Shown piece after piece: positions 1-8,315 of a DNA stretch of 32,421 bases (the stretch's first letter is position 1; every line of letters starts with the position of its first letter). The translations under genes were made by a program, and so were the position numbers. The DNA is taken from positions 1-32,421 of the forward strand of contig MGXR01000014.1 of NCBI GenBank assembly GCA_001801425.1, given 5' to 3'. Under the pieces are notes generated by a model. It had not been told where the DNA came from. It worked only from the letters and a program-made list of their open reading frames with translations, and searched no databases. This DNA comes from Gammaproteobacteria bacterium RIFCSPHIGHO2_02_FULL_42_43. GTDB lineage: Bacteria; Pseudomonadota; Gammaproteobacteria; Coxiellales; Coxiellaceae.

Positions 1-2
1 GT

Positions 3-359
3 GATCTCACCCCAGAGCAACGCACAGCGATTTACACGGTATTGAGTGCGATAGCAGTAAAAGATTTTTTTGATCATTTTCAGATGTCGAAAAATTCATA
101 TTGGAATACAGTTCAAAACAAAGACCCTATTACAATAGAAAAAATAATTGAACACGCTCTTGGAAAAAATAAACACGGTTTTTTTAAAAATGATGGCGCA
201 GGTACGAGAAAACAACTGATTGAACGATATGGCGTGAATATAGACAGACTTCGCAAGTTAGCAACACTAACAGCAAAGATCGAATACGTTTTAATAAAAA
301 TTAATTGGCCCGATAACGCACCAGGGAAGGTTATGTCCGTATCCTGCTGTAAATTCTAG
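3..359 (+). CDS. Hypothetical protein, 3' end only (runs off the window)
   Basis: The reading frame is open from the first bases of the window to a TAG at 357-359, so this is the C-terminal part of a longer protein and the in-frame TTG at 42 need not be a start. The visible 118 residues are hydrophilic and lysine-rich, with no membrane segment and no motif I recognise. The last residues (VMSVSCCKF) come just before a repeat-rich, apparently non-coding stretch, so the native end may have been replaced. Function unknown. It could be part of a lineage-specific host-interaction protein, but nothing in the sequence proves that. Confidence 0.5.
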   Translation, partial: DLTPEQRTAIYTVLSAIAVKDFFDHFQMSKNSYWNTVQNKDPITIEKIIEHALGKNKHGFFKNDGAGTRKQLIERYGVNIDRLRKLATLTAKIEYVLIKINWPDNAPGKVMSVSCCKF

Positions 360-498
360 AGGGCAATAGTTTAGGCCCTATACGGATATGATATTAAACA
401 GGAGTTTCCACTTCGTGCGAACCCTGACTTCAATGTACGCGCTACATCATCCCGCGGCAAAGACTGCGAGATCCAGAGAAAGAAAATATAAATTCTGG

Positions 499-530
499 AT
501 TCCGGATAATCGCTACGCGATTTCCGGAAT
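499..530. repeat. Short hairpin repeat (TTCCGGA type)
   Basis: Left arm ATTCCGGA plus ATCGC and right arm GCGAT plus TCCGGAAT form an imperfect 32-nt hairpin. The form, with flanking CTGG and GACA, is like the intergenic 'ctggattccgg...ccggaatgac' repeats widespread in proteobacteria. It lies in a stretch (361-569) where I see no gene. Confidence 0.6.
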
Positions 531-569
531 GACAATGCAGATCGAATTTATTGATTTTAAGAAACAATA

Positions 570-660
570 GGCCCTGTCTCTAAAGTATCGACGAGCTGCA
601 AATGATGCGGATTGGCTAAAATTTCCGTTTCACTTACGCCGATACTTTAGGGACAGGGTC
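570..660. mobile_element. 91-bp MITE-like element with 21-bp terminal inverted repeats
   Basis: The ends 570-590 and 640-660 are inverted copies of each other, matching at 19 of 21 positions (CCCTGTC and CTAAAGTATCG are exact). The ~49 bp between them have no coding potential. Size and structure fit a non-autonomous MITE-type element or the fused ends of a deleted insertion sequence. No target duplication is obvious. The right end touches the ppsA remnant directly, which suggests that this element or a deletion starting at it removed the rest of that gene. Confidence 0.6.
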
Positions 661-758
661 CATCCGATCATCCTGATTTTGCAAAGTGGCTGGTACAACA
701 AGGAATCGACAGTATTTCTTTAAATCCAGATACCGTTGTGTCGCGTGGTTATATATAA
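660..758 (+). pseudogene. ppsA: Phosphoenolpyruvate synthase C-terminal remnant
   Basis: Reading from 660 gives [15 protein letters not shown] followed by [17 protein letters not shown] and a TAA at 756-758. This matches the conserved end of PEP synthase (PpsA), which makes PEP from pyruvate and ATP for gluconeogenesis; the ISLNPDTV motif is typical of its PEP-utilising C-terminal domain. Only 32-33 codons remain of a gene that normally has about 800. In the same frame the adjacent MITE-like element holds a TAG at 648. There is no start codon or ribosome-binding site. I read it as a 3' relic left by an insertion/deletion. An intact ppsA could exist elsewhere in the genome. Confidence 0.75.
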
Positions 759-790
759 ACAAAGAGCCGCGCGCGTCAGCGAGCGGATTT
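759..790 (-). repeat. Partial copy of the CGCACTTG repeat family (inverted)
   Basis: The reverse complement of this segment closely matches 19536-19568, the part of that longer repeat copy reading CGCTCACTGACGTGCGCGGC then TCTTTGT. From here to 911 I see no gene; the stretch is only the upstream region of the large ORF at 929. Confidence 0.6.
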
Positions 791-928
791 TCAATTTGGT
801 AACACAAGACGAGCACCATGTTTCATATTTTCTTAACCTGCGTAACGTACACTGGTTAGATAATCAAGTGTTAGAAACATAATACACTGAAAAATAAGGA
901 TATTGTTAATCGGGAGGTTGCCTGATCA

Positions 929-3900
929 ATGAGAATTACACTATCAAACAGCCGACAGCGTTCTCGAAAAGTGACCGCTGCCGAAGCAATAGAGATTGTT
1001 TCCAACCAGCATGCGCTGATTAAAAACATCAAAACAACTAATCCCGCTGCTGAACCTATGTTTTCCGACAGCAAAAATGGCTGGGGATTTTTGATTCGTC
1101 AATTGCAATACCCTGAAACTGTTCGCCCGGTCATAACGCTTAAGAAAAACGCTCACCGAGCCATGTATTTCGATCCCCGAATTGAAAAAGAAATAACAAG
1201 AACTATTGATCCAGTAAGGGGTGAATTCAAACCCGGGACCATATTTACCAAAAAAACAGCAACCAGTTTATTACCACCCAATGGAACAATGAAATTATTT
1301 TCCCAGCAGCATGGTGTTGCTATCCTATTTGATATCAATCGATGTCGTATAGCTGATAAATATGTTTTCGACAAAAACGTGGGGACCGATTTTCGCTGGT
1401 GGCTTGGCGATACTAAACATGAGAGACATCCAGCCACACCAATTAACGATATTAGAAATCAACATCGGAAAATAATACAAGAAAGTAGCGACACTCCAGC
1501 ATGGAATGAAATTTTAGCGAGATTATCAGCAGACAGTATTATCGGTGTTGGCATCCCAATTTCTGCTCGGTTTGAAAACGAGCAAATGACAATTTCTGCT
1601 TTACTGCAACGCCTCAATGCACAATACAGATGTTTAATACTACAATATGAATTGAATGTTGAGGTGCCTATTTTCTTCATATCAGAGACGAAAGATATTC
1701 AAGAATATAGCCCCGAAAGACAATCGGTTGATCTTGATGTTGCAAATGGCTATACGGAAACAGGAGTAGAAGGAGATTTGGTGCGTGACTATTATAAAAC
1801 GATTTTATCACTAACAGATAAATTAAATCAAATAAAAAAATTAATTGAAATGACTGATGCAGAAACGTTACTGAACGCCTTTTTGGATGGAATACAAAAA
1901 GATTGTTGGTGGGAAAGCATTGTCGAGCCACGCAACATCACCATACCTGTCAATCTTTTTTCTGCGATCATCCGTGATCTTACAATGCATGATCGGATAA
2001 TAGAAAAAATAGAAAGGAAAAACTTCATAGAAATATTAACAAGAAAAATAATTTCGGGTAAGTTTACTGGTTTCAATGCATTGCATCTCTTAATGAAGGC
2101 ACTGAACGACGCATTGGTACAAAAAAATAATTTTTATGTGCTCGAAAAGCTAGCGCGACTCATTATTAATATCATTGAAATTATGGACCCGGAAAGATTG
2201 GCAGATGCGCTACTTGAACCCGTCGCCACATCAAACCAATATGCTTTTTCAGCGCTAGAAAAAGCGTTATCGATAACAGAAACATTCAAAAAATATGCCG
2301 CTGGTGATGATGCAATCTTACGTGAAGACCTAAAACAGCGCGCTATACTCAGTGTGTTATTAAAATTAATTCTGATATTCAATAATCACTCCATTTCATC
2401 TAAGTTTAACGTGGTATCACATAAACACAAGGCTGCGTTAATATGGAAAATAAAAAATTATCTAAAGAGCCTGGAAGATATTCAGTTAATTGAAGCGGTA
2501 ATAGCGCCTGGTACCTTAATATACAACATGGTTCATGTTGATAATGCAGATGGTTCGCCAGGAAAAAAATCGATTCTATCAATACCAAAAATAAAAAAAA
2601 TGCGGTCACTTGCGGTAGATCTACTGAATTCAGAAAAAAAAGACATAGTGGGGGACAGTGCTCGATTATTAGAAATATCAGATGAATCTATCGTGAGAAA
2701 TAATAAAGGGGAATTTTTATCTCATTATCGCGCACTAAAAACTGCCATTACAGAAAATACACAATCCACTGATGACAAAATTATTGACAAAATTGAGTAC
2801 CATTATGTTCAAATATTGTTGGCGATAATAAATGATCATAATGATAACGAAGAATTAATATCAAAATTAAATGATTTTAGTGTCTTATCATTGCTCATTG
2901 CGTGTAACTATAAAATGTGTTTTTCAGTTAAAGTTGAGCGCGATGAAATCGATCTTATTACAGTAATAGAAAAAGTGCTTAAAATACTCACTCCAAATCA
3001 ACTGATTTCCACCTTATCTGAAAAAAGAACACATGGCGGTTGTTGGGCAGGCGTTAATGGTTTTGTTCTGTTGATGAAGGCGCTTAACAATGCATCCTTT
3101 AAAGAAAATAACACAGCCGTGATTGAAAAAATAACCGAAACCATTCAATTACTCATCAACAAATTAACACTTGATCAACTGGCTACTGGTTTATCTGAAA
3201 AAAGCACACAAGACGATTTGGCAGGTGCTAATGGTTTTTTTCGGTTGATGAATGCGCTTAACAATGCTGCATCCTCTAAAGAAAATAACACAGCCGTGAT
3301 TGAAAAAATAACCAAAACCATTCAATTACTCATCAATAAATTAACACTTGATCAACTGGCTACTGGTTTATCTGACAAAAGAACACAAGGCGATTGGGCA
3401 GGCGCTAATGGTTTTTTTCTGTTGATGAATGCGCTTAACAATGCATCCTCTAAAGAAAATAACACAGCCGTGATTGAAAAAATAACCGAAACCATTCAAT
3501 TACTCATCAATAAATTAACACCTGATCAACTGGCTACTGGTTTATCTGAAAAAAGAACACAAGGCGATTGGGCAGGCGCTAATGGTTTTCTTCTGTTGAT
3601 GAATGCGCTTAACAAAGCATCCTCTAAAGAAAATAACACAACCGTGATTGAAAAAATAACCGAAACCATTCAATTACTCATCAACAAATTAACGTCTGAT
3701 CAACTTTTAGAAATATTATCTAGATTACAAGTAAAGTTTAGAAAATCTGTTGGTTTTAATTTCATACTTGAAATATTAGCTTATCCAGAGTTAAAAAAAA
3801 TTACTGGGATACAAAATCTGTTATTTCAAATATTATTAAAATTGAATTATCATCCCATTAGTGAAGATGTTTTACAAAAATTATTTACGTTTAACGAAAT

Positions 3901-4612
3901 TATCATGAAAAAGTTGGAAGAGTATGTCAATAAATTAAGTGATTCAGATAAGATAGAAAAATTATATGAAGAAAAAACTATATTTGACAGGTTGATTAAC
4001 AAAAGAAAAAGTTGGGTGAGCGCATTTTTTAAAAATGATAAAGAACAGGAGGTGTTCAAAAAATTTATTTTAGAGCAAATTCGGCATAAAAAATCAATTT
4101 TCTTTTTAATTGGTTTATTAAATCATGAAATGAACCAAGAAAGGGTGTCGTTATCGGAAATTGCAACAATAACCACAAAACTCAACAAATTAATTGATCA
4201 ATCAGATGTAAATACTTTGAGCAACACTTTTTTTGAAAAAAAATTATTAGATCTCACGCACGAAACAAATGCCATGCACGGTTTAATAACGGCATTATTT
4301 ACCGCCTTGAGGAAAAATAAGTTGCATTGTGTTGAAGCGATTGCGCTAACCATTAAAAAATTACTTGAAAAGATTGACATCGACAAACTAGACACAATGG
4401 TTAATAGAAAAAGTATTCTAACGCATCTACTTTGTTTATTTCAAACACCCTGCAATACAAAAACTGACTCAATGCAAACTTTATTATTGCAATTGGCACG
4501 TCGGTTGCATGGGAGACCAATTCCGGCGGACAATAAAGCGGTGTTTTTTACCCACAAATATTCACTCAGGGAAATAGCACGTCGCGACATGAAAGATCAT
4601 TGTAACTTCTAA
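929..4612 (+). CDS. Very large hypothetical protein with tandem alpha-helical repeats
   Basis: 1227 residues with no signal peptide and no clear membrane segment. The ATG at 929 follows GGGAGG (912-917) at a good distance. Residues ~689-922 are four tandem copies of a 58-59-residue unit (core GANGFFLLMNALNNASSKEN, then VIEKITETIQLLINKL). The unit is almost certainly helical and suggests an alpha-solenoid. Diverged versions are visible at residues ~365-430 (FNALHLLMKALNDA) and near the C-terminus (MHGLITALFTALRKNKLHCV), so most of the protein may be one solenoid. The N-terminal ~280 residues lack the repeat. No enzymatic motif is recognised. Large lineage-specific solenoid proteins in Legionellales are often secreted effectors, but I see no decisive secretion signal, so that role is only inference. 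The gene is lone, AT-rich and flanked upstream by mobile debris. Confidence 0.85.
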   Translation: MRITLSNSRQRSRKVTAAEAIEIVSNQHALIKNIKTTNPAAEPMFSDSKNGWGFLIRQLQYPETVRPVITLKKNAHRAMYFDPRIEKEITRTIDPVRGEFKPGTIFTKKTATSLLPPNGTMKLFSQQHGVAILFDINRCRIADKYVFDKNVGTDFRWWLGDTKHERHPATPINDIRNQHRKIIQESSDTPAWNEILARLSADSIIGVGIPISARFENEQMTISALLQRLNAQYRCLILQYELNVEVPIFFISETKDIQEYSPERQSVDLDVANGYTETGVEGDLVRDYYKTILSLTDKLNQIKKLIEMTDAETLLNAFLDGIQKDCWWESIVEPRNITIPVNLFSAIIRDLTMHDRIIEKIERKNFIEILTRKIISGKFTGFNALHLLMKALNDALVQKNNFYVLEKLARLIINIIEIMDPERLADALLEPVATSNQYAFSALEKALSITETFKKYAAGDDAILREDLKQRAILSVLLKLILIFNNHSISSKFNVVSHKHKAALIWKIKNYLKSLEDIQLIEAVIAPGTLIYNMVHVDNADGSPGKKSILSIPKIKKMRSLAVDLLNSEKKDIVGDSARLLEISDESIVRNNKGEFLSHYRALKTAITENTQSTDDKIIDKIEYHYVQILLAIINDHNDNEELISKLNDFSVLSLLIACNYKMCFSVKVERDEIDLITVIEKVLKILTPNQLISTLSEKRTHGGCWAGVNGFVLLMKALNNASFKENNTAVIEKITETIQLLINKLTLDQLATGLSEKSTQDDLAGANGFFRLMNALNNAASSKENNTAVIEKITKTIQLLINKLTLDQLATGLSDKRTQGDWAGANGFFLLMNALNNASSKENNTAVIEKITETIQLLINKLTPDQLATGLSEKRTQGDWAGANGFLLLMNALNKASSKENNTTVIEKITETIQLLINKLTSDQLLEILSRLQVKFRKSVGFNFILEILAYPELKKITGIQNLLFQILLKLNYHPISEDVLQKLFTFNEIIMKKLEEYVNKLSDSDKIEKLYEEKTIFDRLINKRKSWVSAFFKNDKEQEVFKKFILEQIRHKKSIFFLIGLLNHEMNQERVSLSEIATITTKLNKLIDQSDVNTLSNTFFEKKLLDLTHETNAMHGLITALFTALRKNKLHCVEAIALTIKKLLEKIDIDKLDTMVNRKSILTHLLCLFQTPCNTKTDSMQTLLLQLARRLHGRPIPADNKAVFFTHKYSLREIARRDMKDHCNF
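2993..3694 (+). repeat. Four tandem 174-177-bp coding repeats
   Basis: The units begin at 2993, 3170, 3347 and 3521 and end at 3694; their lengths are 177, 177, 174 and 174 bp, all multiples of three. Units 3 and 4 differ at only about 7 or 8 bases. Unit 1 is the most diverged. The near-identity at third codon positions points to recent amplification by recombination rather than protein-level constraint alone. Confidence 0.9.
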
Positions 4613-4621
4613 AACCCGGTA

Positions 4622-4649
4622 TTGCGCATCATCAAAAATTATTTACAAT
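4622..4649 (+). promoter_or_regulatory. Candidate sigma-70 promoter for the ComEA-like gene
   Basis: TTGCGC (4622-4627), a 16-nt spacer and TACAAT (4644-4649), about 40 nt upstream of the ATG at 4689. It is the only reasonable hexamer pair in this short gap, but it is read by eye only. Confidence 0.4.
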
Positions 4650-4688
4650 GCAGAGTCTTTTAAATATTTTTTAAGGAGTTTGCATTTT

Positions 4689-5027
4689 ATGAAACGTTTG
4701 TGTTTATCTTTTTTATTTGTTATGACGATATTTGCGATGCATGGAATTTTTGCAGCACATACCGCACCTGCGCAAAAAAATCATGTGCATCATGCCACGC
4801 AAAAATTGAGCACGCAGCCAGTCGATATTAATCACGCCGATGCGGCAGCGCTTGCAACATTGAAAGGCATAGGACCTAAAAAAGCGGATACGATTGTGGC
4901 GTATCGAACAGCGCATGGCGCATTTCATTCGGTGAACGATCTTACGCACGTGAAAGGTATCGGTGCAAAAACCTTGGCGCGATTACAGGCTAAAAATCCT
5001 GGTCGACTGACTGTTAACAAATCATAA
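4689..5027 (+). CDS. ComEA-like helix-hairpin-helix DNA-binding protein
   Basis: 112 residues. The N-terminus (MKRLCLSFLFVMTIFAMHGI) is a signal peptide or membrane anchor ending near FAAH, followed by a short His/Ala/Gln-rich linker. The rest is a double helix-hairpin-helix domain: VDINHADAAALATLKGIGPK, then the GAFHSVNDLTHVKGIGAKTL block. This is the ComEA/competence-type HhH domain, which binds duplex DNA without sequence specificity; in naturally competent Gram-negatives such small periplasmic proteins pull DNA across the outer membrane. I chose the ATG at 4689 because AAGGAG (4673-4678) lies 10 nt upstream; the TTG at 4680 would be only 1 nt from it. No other competence gene is in the window. 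Confidence 0.85.
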   Translation: MKRLCLSFLFVMTIFAMHGIFAAHTAPAQKNHVHHATQKLSTQPVDINHADAAALATLKGIGPKKADTIVAYRTAHGAFHSVNDLTHVKGIGAKTLARLQAKNPGRLTVNKS

Positions 5028-5160
5028 AATTTGCGGTACTCTTGGGTTGCTGGATAAGCGATCACATGAGGAATATTTCTTAATATGTTGATTTTGCTGG
5101 CATTCTAAATCGACATTGATGTTGATATATTCCCGGTGGTTGTTTGTCCAGTTTAATTTA

Positions 5161-5318
5161 TTCACTCGCTACCGCTCGTGTCTAGGTCCCATTGATTTTC
5201 ACTCGCTACCGCTCGTGTCTAGGTCCGAACTTGAATTTTACCGCTCGTGCCTGTGCTCGTATTCGTGTTCGATGTTTAAATATTTTCGTGGACATAGACA
5301 CGAGCGGTAGCGAGTGAA
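5161..5318. repeat. Cluster of 29-bp GCTACCGCTCGTGTCTA repeats
   Basis: Two direct copies at 5161-5189 and 5198-5226 (TCACTCGCTACCGCTCGTGT then CTAGGTCC), and an inverted copy at 5290-5318 that ends 13 nt before the ATG of the wecA-like gene. A weaker partial copy lies near 5239. Direct and inverted copies can pair into a large stem. The same family recurs at 19385-19498. The 300-bp gap between the ComEA-like and wecA-like genes holds nothing else that I can support; a 64-codon frame here is made of the repeats. Confidence 0.85.
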
Positions 5319-5330
5319 TACAATGTGCGC

Positions 5331-6401
5331 ATGCATTTACATATTCCGTTGTCTCTCATTTTAAGCGCCTGTGTCACGATTTTTGCGACACGTGTTTGCA
5401 TTTATTTATTGCGTCCCGTAGCCATGCGAATTGGTTTAATTGATACACCCGGCGGGCGAAAAATGCATGAGCAAACGATGCCACTCATTGGCGGCATCGC
5501 TATTTTTATGGGGTTTTGTTTTTCATTGCTGGGGTTGGATATTTCCTTGCGTGGCTATCGCGGATTGTTGGCAGGGAGCGCCATTTTAATTCTCATTGGC
5601 GTGATGGATGATTTTCGCGAGCTTCGTCCTCGTGTGCGGCTTATTGGGCAATGTCTCGCGGCGTTAATGTTGATTCAAACCGGGCAATTATCCATCGCGC
5701 ACCTCGGTAATTTATTTTTTTTCGGCGATGTGAACCTGGGTGTTTGGTCGTTTGTGATTACGGTTTTGTTTGTGCTGTCTTTCGTGAACGCCGTGAATCT
5801 GATTGACGGTATCGATGGTTTGGCGGGCGGCGTTATTTTGGGGCAGGGGTTGTTGTTGCTGATCATTAGCAAATCATTTCATGCGATCCTCTCCGGGTAC
5901 GTGTTATTATTGTTTTTAGTCGCCGTTTCTGTTTTTCTAGCTTACAATTTCCCGCTTCCTTGGCGCCGCCGAGCATTGGTTTTTTTGGGTGATGCAGGCA
6001 GTACTTTTTTGGGTTTTGTGATTGCGTGGTTTGCCGTGACGTTATCTCAAGCAACCGTGTTGCATGTGTACATGAAATATAATCCCGTCACCATTCTGTG
6101 GGTGATTGCTTTTCCCTTGTTGGATTTGCTGTCAGTCGTATTTCATCGACTGAGGACTGGCAACTCGCCGTTTTTACCGAATCGAGATCACTTGCATTTT
6201 TTGTTAATTGATTTAGGATTGTCACCTTCCATAATTTCGATATCTTTAGTCGTTTTTTCATTTTGTTTGGGATTAATTGGCATGTTATTTGCGCATGCAT
6301 TGGTTTCTGAGTCTTGGCAAGCGTTGAGTTTTATTTTTCTGGCACTTTTTTATTTATCGATGACCAGTGTTTTAAAATGTAAAGTAGCGATAAAAATATG
6401 A
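5331..6401 (+). CDS. wecA: WecA/TagO-type undecaprenyl-phosphate sugar-1-phosphate transferase
   Basis: About 356 residues and around ten membrane helices. These enzymes move a HexNAc-1-phosphate from a UDP-sugar onto undecaprenyl phosphate in the inner membrane and so start O-antigen or other surface glycan synthesis. Visible family signatures in order: GLIDTPGGRKMHEQTMPLIG, the acidic MDDFRELRPRVRL loop, NAVNLIDGIDGLAGG, FLGDAGSTFLGF, and the basic PNRDHLHF loop that stands for the family's C-terminal histidine motif. The motifs fit WecA better than MraY, which would sit in a dcw cluster. The start is uncertain: a GTG at 5325 and an ATG at 5331 are in frame, neither with a strong ribosome-binding site, because an inverted 29-bp repeat fills the region just upstream. 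The 3' end overlaps typA by ATGA. Confidence 0.85.
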   Translation: MHLHIPLSLILSACVTIFATRVCIYLLRPVAMRIGLIDTPGGRKMHEQTMPLIGGIAIFMGFCFSLLGLDISLRGYRGLLAGSAILILIGVMDDFRELRPRVRLIGQCLAALMLIQTGQLSIAHLGNLFFFGDVNLGVWSFVITVLFVLSFVNAVNLIDGIDGLAGGVILGQGLLLLIISKSFHAILSGYVLLLFLVAVSVFLAYNFPLPWRRRALVFLGDAGSTFLGFVIAWFAVTLSQATVLHVYMKYNPVTILWVIAFPLLDLLSVVFHRLRTGNSPFLPNRDHLHFLLIDLGLSPSIISISLVVFSFCLGLIGMLFAHALVSESWQALSFIFLALFYLSMTSVLKCKVAIKI

Positions 6402-8215
6402 GTCTTGTTGGTCACGTTAGAAATGTTGCTATTATTGCGCACGTCGATCACGGCAAAACGACGCTGGTCGATAAATTATTGCAACAATCTGGCACGTTCA
6501 GTGCACGCGCGCAGACAACCGAACGCATCATGGATTCCAATGATTTGGAACGTGAACGTGGCATCACGATTCTCGCTAAAAATACAGCGATTCGTTGGCA
6601 TGATTATCACGTCAATATTGTGGATACGCCCGGTCACGCGGATTTTGGTGGTGAAGTGGAGCGCATTTTGTCGATGGTGGATTCCGTTTTGTTATTGGTT
6701 GATGCAGTCGATGGTCCTATGCCGCAAACGCGTTTTGTGACACAAAAAGCATTTTCCTGGGGATTAAGACCCATTGTGGTGATTAATAAAATCGATCGTG
6801 ATGGCGCGCGCCCGGAATGGGTGGTAGATCAAGTCTTCGATTTATTTGTGAGTTTAGATGCAACCAACGAGCAATTAGATTTTCCAATTGTTTATACTTC
6901 TGCGTTGCTAGGTTATGCAACAGATGATCCCGCGAAAAAAACCGACAACATGAATTTATTATTTCAAACGATTATCGATAAAGTACCAGCGCCCAATGTA
7001 AATATCGATGGGCCTTTTCAAATGCAAATCAGCGCGCTCGATTATTCGTCTTATGTCGGCGCGATCGGGATTGGTCGCGTGACGCGCGGAAAAATTAAAC
7101 CGAACACACCCATCACGTTAATTGATATGCACGGCAAAACTCGCAACTCGCGTATATTGCAATTATTTCAAACGATCGGTGTCGAGCGCATAGAGATTCA
7201 AGAAGCATCAGCAGGCGATATTATTTCGATGACGGGTGTGGATGGTTTGCGAATTTCGGACACGCTGTGCGATCCCGAACACGTTGAAGCGTTGCCGCCG
7301 TTAACGGTGGATGAACCGACGGTCAGCATGACATTTTGTGTTAATAATTCTCCTTTCGCTGGAAAAGAAGGGAAATATGTCACGAGCCGACAAATTGCAG
7401 AGCGATTGGAGCGCGAATTAATTGCGAATGTGGCGCTGCGTGTAAAACCAAGCGAAGCCTCTGATGAATTTTTTGTGTCGGGTCGCGGCGAATTGCATTT
7501 ATCTATCCTAATTGAAAATATGCGTCGTGAAGGATATGAACTCGCCGTTTCTCGCCCCAAGGTTATTCAAAAAGAAATTGATGGTGTTTTGTCAGAACCC
7601 TATGAAAAATTAATTATTGATGTGAATGAAGCTGATCAGGGTTCCATCATGGAATATTTAGCAGAGCGTCAAGCAGATTTGCAACACATGATGCCTGATG
7701 GAAAAGGGCGCGTGCGGTTGGATTATCTAATGCCCACGCGGGGCTTAATTGGCTTTCACACCAAATTTTTAACGTTAACGTCGGGTTCTGGCGTGATGCA
7801 TCACGTATTTGATCATTACGGCCCCGTCAAAACCAAAAATATTAAAGCGCGACATCGTGGTGTGTTAGTGTCAAATTGCGCTGGAACGACGCGCGCTTTT
7901 GCATTATGGAATTTGCAGGAGCGCGGCACGTTGTTTTTAAATCCGCAGACCGAAGTGTATGAAGGCATGATTGTGGGTTTACATACGCGCGAAAATGATT
8001 TAGTGGTTAATGCGACGAAAGAAAAACAATTAACGAATATGCGTGCGGCGGGCAGCGATGAAAATATTTTGTTGACACCGCCCGTGATCATGTCGCTTGA
8101 GCGCGCGCTCGCGTTTATTGATGATGATGAGTTGGTGGAAGTGACCCCCAAAACGATTCGTATGCGCAAAAAATTCTTAAAAGAAAGTGATCGTCGGCGT
8201 GCGGAAAGAGAATAA
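6398..8215 (+). CDS. typA: Ribosome-associated GTPase TypA/BipA
   Basis: 605 residues, the normal length. A translational GTPase of the EF-G/LepA class that binds the 70S ribosome and acts in 50S assembly and stress or cold adaptation. GTPase motifs run in order from the N-terminus: [10 protein letters not shown] (G1), RGITI (G2), DTPGHAD (G3) and NKIDRDG (G4). The C-terminal BipA-specific part includes [19 protein letters not shown] and the RHRGVLVSN segment. The ATG lies in the ATGA overlap with the wecA-like gene, so translation is probably coupled. No terminator is clear in the 100 bp downstream. Confidence 0.97.
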   Translation: MSLVGHVRNVAIIAHVDHGKTTLVDKLLQQSGTFSARAQTTERIMDSNDLERERGITILAKNTAIRWHDYHVNIVDTPGHADFGGEVERILSMVDSVLLLVDAVDGPMPQTRFVTQKAFSWGLRPIVVINKIDRDGARPEWVVDQVFDLFVSLDATNEQLDFPIVYTSALLGYATDDPAKKTDNMNLLFQTIIDKVPAPNVNIDGPFQMQISALDYSSYVGAIGIGRVTRGKIKPNTPITLIDMHGKTRNSRILQLFQTIGVERIEIQEASAGDIISMTGVDGLRISDTLCDPEHVEALPPLTVDEPTVSMTFCVNNSPFAGKEGKYVTSRQIAERLERELIANVALRVKPSEASDEFFVSGRGELHLSILIENMRREGYELAVSRPKVIQKEIDGVLSEPYEKLIIDVNEADQGSIMEYLAERQADLQHMMPDGKGRVRLDYLMPTRGLIGFHTKFLTLTSGSGVMHHVFDHYGPVKTKNIKARHRGVLVSNCAGTTRAFALWNLQERGTLFLNPQTEVYEGMIVGLHTRENDLVVNATKEKQLTNMRAAGSDENILLTPPVIMSLERALAFIDDDELVEVTPKTIRMRKKFLKESDRRRAERE

Positions 8216-8315
8216 AGTCTTAAAGTAAACTTAACTTTCGTTTTTCCTATCTTTTTTTTCCCATTTTCGAGTAACATGGTCTCCTTGTGTTTTTTATTTT
8301 TGAGGAGTGCAATAT

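Noticed and set aside
388-570. 60-codon ORF after the first partial gene
   Set aside because: It spans a hairpin repeat, has no ribosome-binding site and no plausible protein composition.
2993-3694. Tandem repeats of ~175 bp as a non-coding satellite
   Set aside because: The units are multiples of three, keep one open frame and sit inside a 1227-codon ORF; they encode protein repeats.
5116-5310. 64-codon ORF before the wecA-like gene
   Set aside because: It is made almost entirely of the GCTACCGCTCGTG repeats.
8218-8250. Rho-independent terminator after typA
   Set aside because: The possible stem TTAAAGT-aa-ACTTAA is short and AT-only; the following T-rich run is not preceded by a GC-rich hairpin.
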